Source: Cucumibacter marinus DSM 18995 (GTDB taxonomy: Bacteria > Pseudomonadota > Alphaproteobacteria > Rhizobiales > Devosiaceae). From it: a stretch of 64,000 nucleotides of DNA. Under the pieces are notes generated by a model that was not told the DNA's origin, made no database searches, and saw nothing but the letters and a program-made list of their open reading frames with translations. This document shows, in pieces, positions 47,419-58,033 of the stretch. The DNA lies in the NCBI RefSeq assembly GCF_000429865.1, contig NZ_KE386979.1:335832-399831 (forward strand), given 5' to 3'. Every line of letters begins with the position of its first letter. The first letter of the stretch is position 1. Made by a program: the position numbers and the translations under genes.

Positions 47419-47934
47419 TTATTCGCCTGATTCCGCAGCCTTGGACGTCTGCCGGCGCCGGTCGTGGTCGGCGGGCACGTCGAGCGCGCGACGGCGCCTG
47501 TCCGGCCCGGTATAAGCCGCAGCTTCAACAAAGGGCCGGGGATTCCTGACGGCCTGCATGATGCGCGAGGACAGGACCTGCGCACTGATCGGCTTCTTTA
47601 TGAATTCGCTGACACCGGCATCGCGTGCCTTCAGAATGCGAGTCGAGTCGGTGCCCGCAGTGAGCATGATGACCGGCTTGTTGCGATTGGCCTGCTCCGC
47701 ATCGCGACGCAGGCGGCTCACCAGCGCGATGCCGTCGATGGGCGTGAGCTCCTGCTCAACCAGAATGACGTCGAACTCCTCGCGGGCGAGAGCGGCCCAG
47801 GCCGTCTCCGCGTCGCCTGCCTCAACCACGGACTTTATGCCGAGGCGTCGCAGCAGATCACGCTGTATGGCGACCATGTGGGCGCTGTGGTCAACCACCA
47901 GCACCTTGAGTATTGCGAGATTTATTTCCGGCAT
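47419..47934 (-). CDS. Atypical response regulator receiver protein
   Basis: 171 residues, a receiver domain at 8-125 and a basic, disordered tail (GPDRRRRALDVPADHDRRRQ). The normal phospho-acceptor Asp is a Glu (VILVEQELTPIDG), and the acidic pair reads VVDHS instead of two acids. The lysine in FIKKPIS remains. So it probably does not work by ordinary phosphorylation and may be locked in an active-like state. Partner unknown. Confidence 0.85.
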   Translation of the reverse strand: MPEINLAILKVLVVDHSAHMVAIQRDLLRRLGIKSVVEAGDAETAWAALAREEFDVILVEQELTPIDGIALVSRLRRDAEQANRNKPVIMLTAGTDSTRILKARDAGVSEFIKKPISAQVLSSRIMQAVRNPRPFVEAAAYTGPDRRRRALDVPADHDRRRQTSKAAESGE

Positions 47935-48018
47935 GACGAATCATCCAATCCCTTGTCGGGCCGGATGAATTTTCCCTCAGCCAGGTAAAGTCCCGGTTAA
48001 ATCTCAAGTAAAAGGAAT

Positions 48019-49455
48019 CTACTTCTTCCTTGCGCCTTGTTCCTCGACAAAGGCGATGCGCAGCATGTTTGTGGTGCCCGGACGGCCCAGCGGCACGCCT
48101 GCGGTGATCGCGATACGGTCGCCGACCTTGGCAATGCCTTCCTGGCGCGCAATCACACAGGCGCGGTCGACCATGGCGTCGAGGTTGCCTTCGTCCTCGG
48201 TCTGCACGCAGTGCAGGCCCCAGGCGAGCGTGAGGCGGCGCATGGTCCCCATGACCGGGGAAAGGGCGATGATGGGCTTGGAGGGCCGTTCACGCGACGC
48301 GCGCAGGCCCGTCGATCCAGACGATGTGAAGGTCACAATCGCGGCCAGATCAAGGGTTTCGGCGACCTGGCGGGTAGCGGCGGAAATCGCGTCCGCCGAG
48401 GTGGCTTCGGGTTCTGTCTGCTGGGCGCGGATGATCGAGGTGAACAGATCGTCTTGCTCTACCGCAATGGCAATGCGGTTCATGGTCGAGACCGCCTGAA
48501 CCGGGTGTTCGCCGGCGGCGGATTCTGCCGAGAGCATAATTGCGTCAGCGCCTTCATAGACCGCGGTGGCAACGTCTGACACCTCCGCGCGGGTCGGCAC
48601 AGGTGAGTTGATCATCGATTCGAGCATCTGGGTGGCCACGACCACCGGCTTGCCACGCTTGCGAGCCATCCGGATCATGCGCTTTTGCAGGCCGGGCACT
48701 TCCTCAAGTGGCATTTCAACGCCGAGGTCACCGCGCGCGATCATGATCGCGTCGGCATTGGCAATGATTTCCTCGAGCTTTTCGACCGCCTGAGGCTTTT
48801 CGATCTTGGCCAGCACGCCCGCGCGGCTGCCCACGGTCTGCTGCACCTCGATGACGTCTTCAGGGCGCTGGACGAAGCTCAGCGCGATCCAGTCCACATC
48901 ATTCTCGAGCGCAGCCTCGAGGTCGGCCCGGTCCTTGTCGGTGATGGCGCGGACACCCAGGAGGGTGTCGGGCAGGGAAATGCCCTTGCGGTTCGACAGG
49001 GTGCCGGGGACAACGACCTCGGCAACGATCTCCTTGCCGGAGGATTCGATACAGCGCATCTCGACCTTGCCGTCGTCCAGTAGCAGCCGGTTGCCCGGCC
49101 GCACGGATTCGAAGATTTCGGGATGGGGCAGGTAGACCCGGGTGCGGTTTCCCGGCTTGTCGAGGCAGTCGAAGGTGAAGTGATCACCGACTTCGAGCTC
49201 GATCTCGTCCGAATTGAACGTGCCGACGCGGAGCTTGGGGCCCTGCAGGTCGGCGAGGATGCCGATCGGGCGCCCGACCGTCTTCTCGACCCGGCGGATG
49301 GTCTCGACCATCTGTTTGAGCCCGTCATGCTTGGTATGGCTCATATTGATGCGGAAGACATCCGCACCCGCGCGGGAAAGCTCTTCGATAGTCTTTTCGT
49401 CGTTAGAGCTGGGGCCGAGAGTGGCGAGGATTTTTACTTTTCTGAGACGTCTCAT
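48019..49455 (-). CDS. pyk: Pyruvate kinase
   Basis: 478 residues. Converts phosphoenolpyruvate and ADP to pyruvate and ATP. RRLRKVKILATLGPSS start, INMSHTKHD, catalytic region IEKPQAVEKLEEII followed by MIARGDLGVEMP, VATQMLESMI, and an allosteric C-terminal domain. Translationally coupled (ATGA) to the upstream DUF1036 gene. Confidence 0.96.
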   Translation of the reverse strand: MRRLRKVKILATLGPSSNDEKTIEELSRAGADVFRINMSHTKHDGLKQMVETIRRVEKTVGRPIGILADLQGPKLRVGTFNSDEIELEVGDHFTFDCLDKPGNRTRVYLPHPEIFESVRPGNRLLLDDGKVEMRCIESSGKEIVAEVVVPGTLSNRKGISLPDTLLGVRAITDKDRADLEAALENDVDWIALSFVQRPEDVIEVQQTVGSRAGVLAKIEKPQAVEKLEEIIANADAIMIARGDLGVEMPLEEVPGLQKRMIRMARKRGKPVVVATQMLESMINSPVPTRAEVSDVATAVYEGADAIMLSAESAAGEHPVQAVSTMNRIAIAVEQDDLFTSIIRAQQTEPEATSADAISAATRQVAETLDLAAIVTFTSSGSTGLRASRERPSKPIIALSPVMGTMRRLTLAWGLHCVQTEDEGNLDAMVDRACVIARQEGIAKVGDRIAITAGVPLGRPGTTNMLRIAFVEEQGARKK

Positions 49456-49913
49456 TGCCCACCGGTGTTGGAAAGGTCTGTGTCGGTCAATTGCAGTGTC
49501 CAGTCGGAGCGGTCCTGGGTATCGACCTCGAAAAAGCCGGTGCGTTCATATCCACGCGCCAGGCAGTCTTCTACTCCGAAGATTGTGAAACTATCGTCTC
49601 GGGTGCACATAAAGACCGGACCTTCCCAGGTGCCGCCGTTCACGTCGTCTGCCGCGAAGATGTAGTAGAAGCGGGAATCGAGCGGGCCGGCGAATACGGT
49701 TTCGCATTCATCGGGATCCGCCACCCACCAGCCTTCGGACTGCCAACCGCGTTCGGAGCGATAGCCGAGCGCTATGGAGACCTGAGCCTGGGTGTTGTTG
49801 CAGACGCGCATTTCCGCTTTTGCCGGCGCAGCAGCGAATAGGAAGGTGGCCGCGCTCAAGAGCAGCGCGAAAAGAACCATCGCGGTGTGTGACGTTCGGG
49901 CGACCTGGATCAT
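49452..49913 (-). CDS. DUF1036 family secreted protein
   Basis: 153 residues from MIQVARTSHT. Signal peptide with AMVLFALLLSAATFLFAAAPAKA, then MRVCNNTQAQVSIALGYRSERGWQSEGWW and YYIFAADDVNGGTW, the DUF1036 core, with conserved Cys that could form disulphides. Function unknown. It overlaps the pyk start, an arrangement I recall as common in the Rhizobiales. Confidence 0.85.
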   Translation of the reverse strand: MIQVARTSHTAMVLFALLLSAATFLFAAAPAKAEMRVCNNTQAQVSIALGYRSERGWQSEGWWVADPDECETVFAGPLDSRFYYIFAADDVNGGTWEGPVFMCTRDDSFTIFGVEDCLARGYERTGFFEVDTQDRSDWTLQLTDTDLSNTGGQ

Positions 49914-50142
49914 AATGCAATCGGCAGTTGTTTTGGAGAAGGTGGAAATGCCTGTCAATCGCTATCGGTGAGATTTGGCGGATGTTAGGCGTATTAGAAC
50001 GTTGACTTTGGGCCATGATGGTGGAACCACCCTTTGCAATGCGGCGCCCGCTTCCGCACCCCGCTCAGACGGCGTGCAGAGCCGGTCGGGGCCCCCGCGA
50101 AAAGCGCCGTGAAACGGCAATGACAGATGACGGGATCCATTC

Positions 50143-50415
50143 ATGGGACAAAGCACGATTGCGCGCGAACAGCTGCGCTCCATTGTTGAGCGGGTCGAAC
50201 GGCTCGAGGAAGAAAAGAAGGCCATCGCCGACGATATTCGCGACATTTATGCCGAAGCGAAGGCCAACGGCTTCGACACCAAGGTCCTGCGCCAGGTGGT
50301 GCGGCTGCGCAAGCAGGAGACCTCCGAACGTCAGGAACAAGAGGCGATTCTCGATCTCTACAAGCACGCGCTTGGCATGATTCCGGGCCCCGATATCGAG
50401 GATGATGCGGTTTGA
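50143..50415 (+). CDS. gapR: Nucleoid-associated protein GapR (DUF2312)
   Basis: 90 residues, nearly all helical. [39 protein letters not shown] and [31 protein letters not shown] match Caulobacter GapR, which clamps overtwisted, AT-rich DNA and aids replication and transcription. Overlaps the next gene by four bases. Confidence 0.93.
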   Translation: MGQSTIAREQLRSIVERVERLEEEKKAIADDIRDIYAEAKANGFDTKVLRQVVRLRKQETSERQEQEAILDLYKHALGMIPGPDIEDDAV

Positions 50416-51752
50416 CACAAAACCGGCCACAGCTTGAACGACCGAAGCTGGCGCGCACCGGAATGGCGGCGGCACTTGCCCGCCGGGCCGAGAATGGCGA
50501 AACCATCCGCGTCGGGGTGATCGGCTGCGGCGAGATGGGGACGGACCTCGTTACCCAGATCGCGCTGATGGACGGTCTCGAAATCGGCGCTGTCGTCACC
50601 CGCAAGCCCGAGCGCGCCCATCGTGCGCTCGATATCGCGGTTGGCCACCACGAGGCGGCACAGCCCACCGCTGGTGGTCAGGGCATCGACGCGGCGATCG
50701 AGGCCGGCAAGATGGCCGTGGTTGAAGATGCGCATGATGTTCTGGCCTCCGGGCGGATCGATGTCGTTGTCGATGCAACCGGCAAGCCCGCCGTGGGTGC
50801 AGACATCGGATTGAAAACGATCGAGGCCGGCAAGCACCTCGTCATGATGAATGTCGAGGCCGATGTCACGATAGGCCCTTACCTCCGCCGTGCGGCGGAC
50901 AATGCCGGTGTCGTTTACACGATCGGGGCAGGGGACGAGCCGTCCTCGGTGATCGAGCTTTATGATTTTGTCACCGCCATGGGTCATCCGGTAGTCGCCG
51001 CGGGCAAGGGCAAGAACAATCCGCTCAATATCGATGCGACGCCCGACGAATACCGGGCCGAGGCTTTGCGCCGCGACATGAACCCGCGCATGCTGGTCGA
51101 GTTCGTCGATGGCTCGAAGACAATGGTCGAAATGGCCTGCATCGCCAATGCGACCGGGCTCATCCCCGACAAGCCCGGCATGCACGGGCCTGAGGCCACG
51201 CTTGAAAATCTGCACACCATCCTTTGCCCTGAAGAAGATGGCGGCATTCTCTCGCGCCGCGGCGTGGTCGATTTCACGGTCGGGCAGGGGGTGGCGCCCG
51301 GCGTGTTCGTGGTCGCCGATATGCGCCATGAGCGCATTCGCGAGCGCCTGCACGATCTCAAGCTTGGGCCCGGTCCTTATTACACTTTCTATCGGCCCTA
51401 TCACCTCACCAGTCTCGAGGTGCCGCTCACCTGCGCACGGGTCGTGATGTACGGGCAGGCCGACATGCAACCGCTTGACCGCCCTGTGGCCGAGGTTTGT
51501 GCGCGCGCGAAAAAGGATCTGCAGCCCGGCGATACGCTCGATGCCATCGGTGAGTATTGCTACCGCTCCTACACCATGACGGTGGAAGACGCACAGACGG
51601 CAGATGCCTGCCCTGTGGGGCTGTTGGAGGATGCCAGGGTCACAGCTCCCATCCGCAAGGGCGACCTGATCACCTATTCAGCGCTGTCGCTCGATGGGGA
51701 GAGCCCGCTTGTGAAGATGCGGCGCGAGATGGACGCGATGCTGGGACGCTGA
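50412..51752 (+). CDS. SAF-domain NAD(P)-dependent oxidoreductase, homoserine-dehydrogenase-like
   Basis: 446 residues. Rossmann motif [13 protein letters not shown] at about 35, a homoserine-dehydrogenase-like middle ([37 protein letters not shown]), and a C-terminal SAF-type region ([24 protein letters not shown] and [14 protein letters not shown]). Exact substrate unknown. TTG start overlapping the gapR stop (TTGA), or ATG at 50463. Probably cytosolic carbon metabolism. Confidence 0.82.
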   Translation: MTQNRPQLERPKLARTGMAAALARRAENGETIRVGVIGCGEMGTDLVTQIALMDGLEIGAVVTRKPERAHRALDIAVGHHEAAQPTAGGQGIDAAIEAGKMAVVEDAHDVLASGRIDVVVDATGKPAVGADIGLKTIEAGKHLVMMNVEADVTIGPYLRRAADNAGVVYTIGAGDEPSSVIELYDFVTAMGHPVVAAGKGKNNPLNIDATPDEYRAEALRRDMNPRMLVEFVDGSKTMVEMACIANATGLIPDKPGMHGPEATLENLHTILCPEEDGGILSRRGVVDFTVGQGVAPGVFVVADMRHERIRERLHDLKLGPGPYYTFYRPYHLTSLEVPLTCARVVMYGQADMQPLDRPVAEVCARAKKDLQPGDTLDAIGEYCYRSYTMTVEDAQTADACPVGLLEDARVTAPIRKGDLITYSALSLDGESPLVKMRREMDAMLGR

Positions 51753-51753
51753 C

Positions 51754-52101
51754 CTAGTCCGGGTCAGTAGCGATGCTGGCCTCGCCCATGCGGTTCAGGA
51801 CCTCGCCGGGAATTTTGTATTCGCGCTTGATATAGCTGTGGTCACGCATGCCCATCAGTTCGCGCTGAATGAACAGCGCCCAGACTGCATAGGCGGCCTT
51901 GCGCACAAGCCTGTCCCGGGTTTCGGGGTCATCGGCGCCGGACGCATCATGGTTGTGCAGCGCTTCCATGGCCTTTTCCGCCCGGATCGCCTGGTGGCCG
52001 AGCGCCGCCGCCTGATCTTCTGCAATCTCGTGCTGAACGACGTTGAGGCTTGATTCAGCGGCGCTCAGCGATTGGGAGAAGCGGGGCGGACGGAGACTCA
52101 T
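51754..52101 (-). CDS. DUF6665 family protein
   Basis: 115 residues. Helical; FSQSLSAAESSLNVVQHEIAEDQAAALG and VWALFIQRELMGMRDHSYIKREYKIPGEVLNRMG fit a small Rhizobiales family of unknown function. GGAGG before the ATG, ten bases downstream of dxs, so co-transcribed. Confidence 0.75.
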   Translation of the reverse strand: MSLRPPRFSQSLSAAESSLNVVQHEIAEDQAAALGHQAIRAEKAMEALHNHDASGADDPETRDRLVRKAAYAVWALFIQRELMGMRDHSYIKREYKIPGEVLNRMGEASIATDPD

Positions 52102-52111
52102 CGGTCCTCCG

Positions 52112-54043
52112 TCAGGCGCGACCGATGTCCGAGAGAACGCCAGTGGCCCGCTCGTCGCCCAGCGCGGTCAGAACGGTCGAGACGATGGCATTCCGGTCAA
52201 GGCCTGCATTGGCATACATGTCGGTCTGGCTTGCCTGATCCAGATGGATGTCGGGCATGAACAGCGGCCGGAACTTCAGGCCACTATCGAAGATGCCTGT
52301 TTTGGCAAGGTGCGTGGCGACGCTGGCGCCGAAACCGCCCGAAGAGCCTTCTTCGATGGTGATCAGCACTTCATGCTGGCGCGCCAGGCGCTCGATGAGA
52401 TCGGTGTCGATCGGTTTGGCAAAGCGGGCGTCCGCCACGGTGGCCGACAAGCCGAAACTTTGCAGCAGGTCCGCGGCGCCAAGCGCCTCCGAAAGGCGCG
52501 CACCGAGAGAGACGATGGCGACGGAGCTGCCTTCGCGCAGCACACGGCCCTTGCCGATATCGAGCGGCGTGCCCCGAGCGGGCAATTCCACGCCGACGCC
52601 TTCGCCGCGCGGATAGCGCAGGGCAATCGGGCCTTCATCATAGGCTGCGGCAGTGGCCGTCATGTGCATCAGCTCGGCCTCGTCGCCCGGCGCCATGATG
52701 GTCATGTTCGGCACGGTCGAGAGATAGGCGATGTCAAAGGCACCGGCATGGGTCGGACCGTCGGCGCCGACATAGCCGGCACGGTCGATGGCGAAGCGTA
52801 CCGGCAGGTTCTGGATGCAGACGTCGTGTATCACCTGGTCGTAGGCGCGCTGCAGGAAGGTCGAATAAATCGCGGCAAATGGCTTCATGCCTTCGGTCGC
52901 AAGGCCGGCGGCGAAGGTCACCGCATGCTGTTCGGCAATGCCGACATCGAAGGTGCGGTCGGGGAATTCGTCGCCGAATTTGTCGAGGCCGGTGCCCGAA
53001 GGCATGGCGGCGGTGATCGCAACGATGCTGTCGTCGGCCCTGGCTTCCTCAATCAACCCCTTGGCGAAGACGCCGGTATAGGAAGGCGCATTGGCCGGAG
53101 ATTTCGACTGGGCACCGGTGACGACGTTGAACTTGGAGACGCCGTGATACTTGTCGGCGGCGTTCTCGGCAGGGGGATAGCCCTTGCCCTTTTGGGTCAC
53201 GACGTGGATGAGGATCGGACCGGTATCGGCGTCGCGCACATTGGTCAGAACCGGCAGCAGGTGTTCGAGATTATGACCGTCGATGGGGCCGATATAATAG
53301 AAGCCCAGCTCCTCGAACATGGTCCCGCCGGTCCAGAAGCCGCGGGCATATTCCTCGGTCTTGCGGGCCTTGTCGGCGAAGAATTTTGGCAGCTTGGCTG
53401 TGAGGTGCTTGGCGTTTTCGCGCAGGTTCCGGTAAGTCGGGCCGGACACCAGCCGCGCCAGATAAGCGCTCATGGCGCCGGTGGGCGGGGCGATCGACAT
53501 GTCGTTGTCGTTGAGGATGACGATGAGGCGCGCATCCATAGCGCCGGCATTGTTCATTGCCTCATAGGCCATGCCCGCGGACATCGCGCCATCACCGATC
53601 ACCGAGATGACATTGCGGGTTTCGCCCTTGAGCTGCGAGCCCACGGCCATGCCCAGCCCAGACGAAATCGAGGTCGAGGAATGAGCGGCGCCAAAGGGGT
53701 CAAAATGGCTCTCTGCTCGCTTGGTGAAGCCGGAGAGGCCGTCTTTCTGACGCAAGGAGCGGATGCGGTCGCGGCGTCCCGTCAGGATCTTGTGCGGATA
53801 GCACTGGTGTCCCACGTCCCAGATCAGCCGGTCGTCGGGCGTGTTGAACACATAGTGCAACGCCACCGTCAGTTCCACGACACCGAGCCCGGCGCCCAGA
53901 TGTCCGCCAGTGACCGAAACCGCGTCGATGGTTTCGGCGCGCAATTCGTCGGCGAGTTGACGGAGCTCTTCGCGCGGCAGATCGCGCAAGGCATTCATAT
54001 CGGCAATCGAGTTCAGAAGTGGCGTAGCTGGCCGCGTGGTCAA
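52112..54043 (-). CDS. dxs: 1-deoxy-D-xylulose-5-phosphate synthase
   Basis: 643 residues from a TTG start ([10 protein letters not shown]); a longer ATG start at 54085 is open. First enzyme of the MEP isoprenoid pathway, joining pyruvate and glyceraldehyde 3-phosphate using thiamine diphosphate. Motifs: [35 protein letters not shown], the ThDP motif [18 protein letters not shown], and [17 protein letters not shown] with the catalytic Glu. Followed directly by the DUF6665 gene. Confidence 0.96.
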   Translation of the reverse strand: MTTRPATPLLNSIADMNALRDLPREELRQLADELRAETIDAVSVTGGHLGAGLGVVELTVALHYVFNTPDDRLIWDVGHQCYPHKILTGRRDRIRSLRQKDGLSGFTKRAESHFDPFGAAHSSTSISSGLGMAVGSQLKGETRNVISVIGDGAMSAGMAYEAMNNAGAMDARLIVILNDNDMSIAPPTGAMSAYLARLVSGPTYRNLRENAKHLTAKLPKFFADKARKTEEYARGFWTGGTMFEELGFYYIGPIDGHNLEHLLPVLTNVRDADTGPILIHVVTQKGKGYPPAENAADKYHGVSKFNVVTGAQSKSPANAPSYTGVFAKGLIEEARADDSIVAITAAMPSGTGLDKFGDEFPDRTFDVGIAEQHAVTFAAGLATEGMKPFAAIYSTFLQRAYDQVIHDVCIQNLPVRFAIDRAGYVGADGPTHAGAFDIAYLSTVPNMTIMAPGDEAELMHMTATAAAYDEGPIALRYPRGEGVGVELPARGTPLDIGKGRVLREGSSVAIVSLGARLSEALGAADLLQSFGLSATVADARFAKPIDTDLIERLARQHEVLITIEEGSSGGFGASVATHLAKTGIFDSGLKFRPLFMPDIHLDQASQTDMYANAGLDRNAIVSTVLTALGDERATGVLSDIGRA

Positions 54044-54168
54044 GATCGTATCCCGTTTTTCGCAAACCTGTCCGCGTAGCGGCATGGACAGTCCGCTATC
54101 CCTAGCAGAGCCGCACGCATATTCCTAGCAGATGGAATGACGCGCCCGAGTGCAGATCGGTTGCAGGA

Positions 54169-55926
54169 TCAGCGCAGGGCAAGCTGGAGGGGCTGTTCTC
54201 CGAACCGGCCGGTGGCAGTGGAGGGGCCGGTGGTGGAAAAGGCAGTGTTTACAACGTCTGCGCCCATGATGGTGGCCGGATCGAAGTCCGCCTCATCGGG
54301 GCTGAACATCACGGCATATCGGCCGGATGAGAGCAGTTCGGGATCGGTGAACAGTTCGGTCACATGATCGAGATCGGGTGCCACGAAGCTCGCTGCGCGC
54401 ATCTCGAAGTCAGCCTGGGGCAGGACGACGGGAGCCGGGATAGCGGTGTTGCCCTTGAACATCGAGAACAGACCGCCAAAGTCGGGCTGGGCGTTGAAGG
54501 AGGCAGTGACCAGCGGCGGATTGCCGGGCACCGGCACACCGGGCTTTTGTCCGATTAGCATGTCGAGGGCGCGCTGGTCGGCCTCGGACTGGGCGACAGC
54601 ACCATGGGAAGCGAGAACGATGTCGGCATCGCCGTCAGTTTCTGCCGGGGCTGAAGCCAGCATGGTGTCGAGGGCCTGGCGGGCCGAGGTCACGCCATCC
54701 TGGGTCGCTTCGGGCTGAGCCGTGCGGATACGGGCGTTGATCAGGCGCTCAAGTGCCTTTTGCGGATCGTCTTCGCCGTTGCCCGGCAAGGGCGCATAGG
54801 CGGTGACAATCGGATCGGCCTGACCGTCGATGGCACCCAGCCGGCGCGGCGGCACTGGCGCGGCCACCTGAGGCTCGGCGCTTGCCAGCGCGATGCGGGG
54901 TTCGCCGCTGTCGACACTCGGCAGCAGATCCGGTTCTGCGGTGGCGAGAATGATCGCTTCGGGCTTCACCGGCGGGACCGGTGCATCTTCCGGATCGATC
55001 GCGGCCGTCACGAGCTCAGGCGTGGTGCCCAGATCGGCCGGGCGCAGCGGCACATCGGGAGCGACCACGATTTGCTGGGAAGCAACAGAACGGCGCTGCG
55101 GGCTGTTGTCGGCAACCTGGATCGTGTCGTTCCCACCGCCAAAGATGGTCTCGAGCAGCCCGGGGCCGCTATCGCCGCCAGAGGGACGCAAGGAACAGGG
55201 GACACGCTTGCACTTGTTGTATTCGGCGAGCGCATATTGCCGGCCGCTCGAGGAGAGCGGGGTGCCATCTGTGGGCAGGTGAAGGGTCTTGCCGTCGGGG
55301 AAGACCTGCTTCAGCTGGGCGCGGGTCATGCGCGGCCAGGCCCGTACGCTGCCGGTATCGACGTGAACGAAGGGGCTGCCGGAGGTCGGATAGTAACCGA
55401 CGCCGCCGCCCTGGTATTTCATGGCAGTGGCACGCAGCTTTGACAGCTCGACACCGGGAATCCAGAAGTCCATGGCCCGGCCATGGGTGTGTTGGGAATT
55501 CTTGGCAACGCCGCTGGAGCGCGAACGCAGCATCTCGTTTGTGGCCGGCGCGCGATAGGCCGACACGATGTGGATCGGCTTCTTGCCGTCGACCGCGTTG
55601 TAGATCTGCCAGAGCAGGGTGAAGAGCTCGGGATCCATCTTGGTCGGCTCGTTGCGCCGCCAGTCGCGAAGGAAGTAGTTGAGCTCCTTGAGGCCCTTCT
55701 GGTCGTAATTGCCGTTCTTCCAGAAGGTGATTCGGGCAGTCTCACCGGTATGGGTGTAATGAAGATAAAGCGAGCGTTCGCCGGTTGCAGCCTGGGCGGG
55801 AATCGTGAATGCAGGGGCCGAAAGCGTGAAGGCAAGGATCGCCGCCATAGCGCGCGCGATCAAACCGCGCGGCGCAAAGGCTTGTCGCGCAAAGCGAATT
55901 AGCTGCCCCCGAAAGTTTCCCGACAC
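54169..55926 (-). CDS. DUF882 (YcbK-like) peptidoglycan peptidase with long C-terminal region
   Basis: 585 residues with a GTG start; ATG at 55848 is an alternative. Signal peptide (AMAAILAFTLSAPAFTIPAQA). Residues about 50-220 form the DUF882/peptidase M15-like domain: VSAYRAPATNEMLRS, metal-site SQHTHGRAMDFW, and PFVHVDTGSVRAWPRM. The rest is Pro/Ala-rich and probably disordered, with no recognised domain. Periplasmic wall remodelling. Same strand as the L,D-transpeptidase upstream of it. Confidence 0.87.
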   Translation of the reverse strand: MSGNFRGQLIRFARQAFAPRGLIARAMAAILAFTLSAPAFTIPAQAATGERSLYLHYTHTGETARITFWKNGNYDQKGLKELNYFLRDWRRNEPTKMDPELFTLLWQIYNAVDGKKPIHIVSAYRAPATNEMLRSRSSGVAKNSQHTHGRAMDFWIPGVELSKLRATAMKYQGGGVGYYPTSGSPFVHVDTGSVRAWPRMTRAQLKQVFPDGKTLHLPTDGTPLSSSGRQYALAEYNKCKRVPCSLRPSGGDSGPGLLETIFGGGNDTIQVADNSPQRRSVASQQIVVAPDVPLRPADLGTTPELVTAAIDPEDAPVPPVKPEAIILATAEPDLLPSVDSGEPRIALASAEPQVAAPVPPRRLGAIDGQADPIVTAYAPLPGNGEDDPQKALERLINARIRTAQPEATQDGVTSARQALDTMLASAPAETDGDADIVLASHGAVAQSEADQRALDMLIGQKPGVPVPGNPPLVTASFNAQPDFGGLFSMFKGNTAIPAPVVLPQADFEMRAASFVAPDLDHVTELFTDPELLSSGRYAVMFSPDEADFDPATIMGADVVNTAFSTTGPSTATGRFGEQPLQLALR

Positions 55927-56080
55927 TACGCGCTACCTGTTGTTCGTCGTCCGCGAAAACCCAGCCTAGCAGAAATCTCACTAGACTTTGTTAACGTTGG
56001 CGAAGGCTGAACGCAAAGCGTCGCCCCACAACCAAGTTCCGACCCTAATTATAGAACCGGGCCGAAGCATGGCAATTCTC

Positions 56081-56095
56081 TTAACGCTTTATGAA
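56081..56095. promoter_or_regulatory. Possible CtrA half-match upstream of the DUF882 gene
   Basis: TTAA-CGCTTTA-TGAA, seven of eight bases of the TTAA-N7-TTAA box, about 155 bases before the start. Weak; may be chance. Confidence 0.25.
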
Positions 56096-56111
56096 TGTGG
56101 GGGTTAATGCC

Positions 56112-57773
56112 CTATTCTTCAAGCAGGGCAACCATGCGCTTGTGATGACCGTAGACATCAGCGAAGGAACGCAGCGTTCCGTCCTCATTCGCCCGAAGGG
56201 TGAAATAGGACAGATAGACCGGCACGTGCCGCTGGAGATTGTTCCAGCGTTCAGAGCCGCCGCCCACCATCGACTGCAGGCCCGAGGCCGTCAGCGTGGG
56301 CTCGTTGGCCAGCAGCGCATCGGCAAATTCCATCGGGTTCTGCACACGGACACAGCCATGGCTGTAAGCTCGGTAGGACCGCGAGAACAGCGATTTGGAC
56401 GGCGTATCGTGCAGATAGACCGAGTGGTTGTTGGGGAACAGGAACTTGATATTGCCCAAGGCATTGCCGCCGCCGGGGCGCTGGCGAATGCGGAAGGGCG
56501 GGTTGGACGGATTAACCGAGGCCCAGTCGATGGCCGAAGCGGAGACCACGCGACCACCCTGCACGAGCTCGTAATTACGGGCCGCCAGATAGCCGGGATT
56601 GGCCATCACATTCGGCATCAGTTCGTTCCGCGCGATCGAAGAGGGCACGTTCCAATACGGATTGACAACGATGTGCTCGATCTCGTCATGGAAGATCGGT
56701 GTGCGGTGTTTCGGCTGGCCGACAACAACGCGGGTCGCATGAGAAACGGTATCGCCGCGATGCACTTCGAGCCGGTATTCTGGAATGTTGACGAAGACAT
56801 AGAAGTCGCCAAGGTCCTCGGGCATCCAGCGCCAGCGTTCCATATTGGCGACGATATCCTCGGGGGTCGCGCCGGAGACGCCGTTCAGCGCAGCGATGGT
56901 GGCCGGACCGACAACGCCATCAGGTGACAGGCCAAGGGATTCCTGGAAATCGAGAACCGCCTGTTCGATGGTCTCGTCATAGATGAGTGCATCTTCGCCG
57001 GTCGGGGGATCGATCTGCAGGCGCTGACGCAGCAGCGGCACACGCTCGTCGGTCATGCCGGATTTGATCAGGCTGCCATCGGGCACCTGAATGATTTCCT
57101 CGATGTCCCCGTCGATATGCATGCGAAGGGCTTTGCGTAGCGCCAGAAACTCCCGGTGGTGCGGGTGCAGTCCCATCAGAATTTCGTCGGGATTGTCGGC
57201 GGCGGCCAGTTCGACAAGCAGGGCACCCTGGTCGATCGAGCGCGGGCGGATGTCGATCGAGGTCGACACGTCGCGCGGATTGATACGCCCGGCGACGGCA
57301 TCATGTGCGTACCGGTTCACGGCATCGGAGAAAGCGGTTTCCAGCGCAGCCATCTTGGCTGGATCGCCCTGGGCGGCGCCGATATCCAGCGCATCGGTGA
57401 TGTAGTCTTCAGTGCGGAAGCCCTGATATCGGGCCTGGTCAAACACGCCGATGATCTTCTGGGCAGCGTCCGAGAAAACGACCTTGCCGTCCTGTTGGTC
57501 GAGCCATAGAGGCTCGAAGCGGCGTTCGGCATAGAAGAAATAGAGATCCTTGGCCTCGTTCCAGGTCCGGGTATCGCGCGTCGCGCCGTAATAGGCATCG
57601 CGAAGGCCATATTTGATGGTCCGGGCCAGATCGCTCCCGGCGGGCGGAATGACGATGCGGGTGGCCTCGACGCCGTTGATCGTGACGGTCTCCTGAGCCA
57701 GGGCCGTTGTCCATGCCGGCGCGGACAGTGCCGCGGTCATGGCAAGAAAGGAGGTCGCAAGGATCTTGTTCAT
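56112..57773 (-). CDS. L,D-transpeptidase, YcbB type
   Basis: 553 residues from MNKILATSFLAM. Signal peptide, then an N-terminal domain, a peptidoglycan-binding segment near residues 275-300 (QAVLDFQESLGLSPDGVVGPATIAAL), and the YkuD catalytic domain with HDTPSK and SHGCVRV; the nucleophile Cys is near residue 473. Forms 3-3 crosslinks in the periplasmic wall. The large lid-bearing YcbB type rather than the small Ykud type. Confidence 0.92.
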   Translation of the reverse strand: MNKILATSFLAMTAALSAPAWTTALAQETVTINGVEATRIVIPPAGSDLARTIKYGLRDAYYGATRDTRTWNEAKDLYFFYAERRFEPLWLDQQDGKVVFSDAAQKIIGVFDQARYQGFRTEDYITDALDIGAAQGDPAKMAALETAFSDAVNRYAHDAVAGRINPRDVSTSIDIRPRSIDQGALLVELAAADNPDEILMGLHPHHREFLALRKALRMHIDGDIEEIIQVPDGSLIKSGMTDERVPLLRQRLQIDPPTGEDALIYDETIEQAVLDFQESLGLSPDGVVGPATIAALNGVSGATPEDIVANMERWRWMPEDLGDFYVFVNIPEYRLEVHRGDTVSHATRVVVGQPKHRTPIFHDEIEHIVVNPYWNVPSSIARNELMPNVMANPGYLAARNYELVQGGRVVSASAIDWASVNPSNPPFRIRQRPGGGNALGNIKFLFPNNHSVYLHDTPSKSLFSRSYRAYSHGCVRVQNPMEFADALLANEPTLTASGLQSMVGGGSERWNNLQRHVPVYLSYFTLRANEDGTLRSFADVYGHHKRMVALLEE

Positions 57774-58033
57774 CGTCAAAATATCAGCCCTCAAATCAGC
57801 GCCGATGCCGCAAAAGGTGCTTTCGATCGGCTCGAAACAAGGCAGAGCGCCCCAAAGAGGCCCGCTCGACGCCGCATTTCAGTCGCACCTCAATACGTCC
57901 TCGGCCCATTATTGACAATCTGATCTCACGTATTTGAACGCGGATCGGGCCCGATGCCGGACCAACTGTGACGCAAGTGTAACAGGCGATGATGAACGAG
58001 CGCTGAACCCGGCGAATTCCGGGTCAAATCGCG

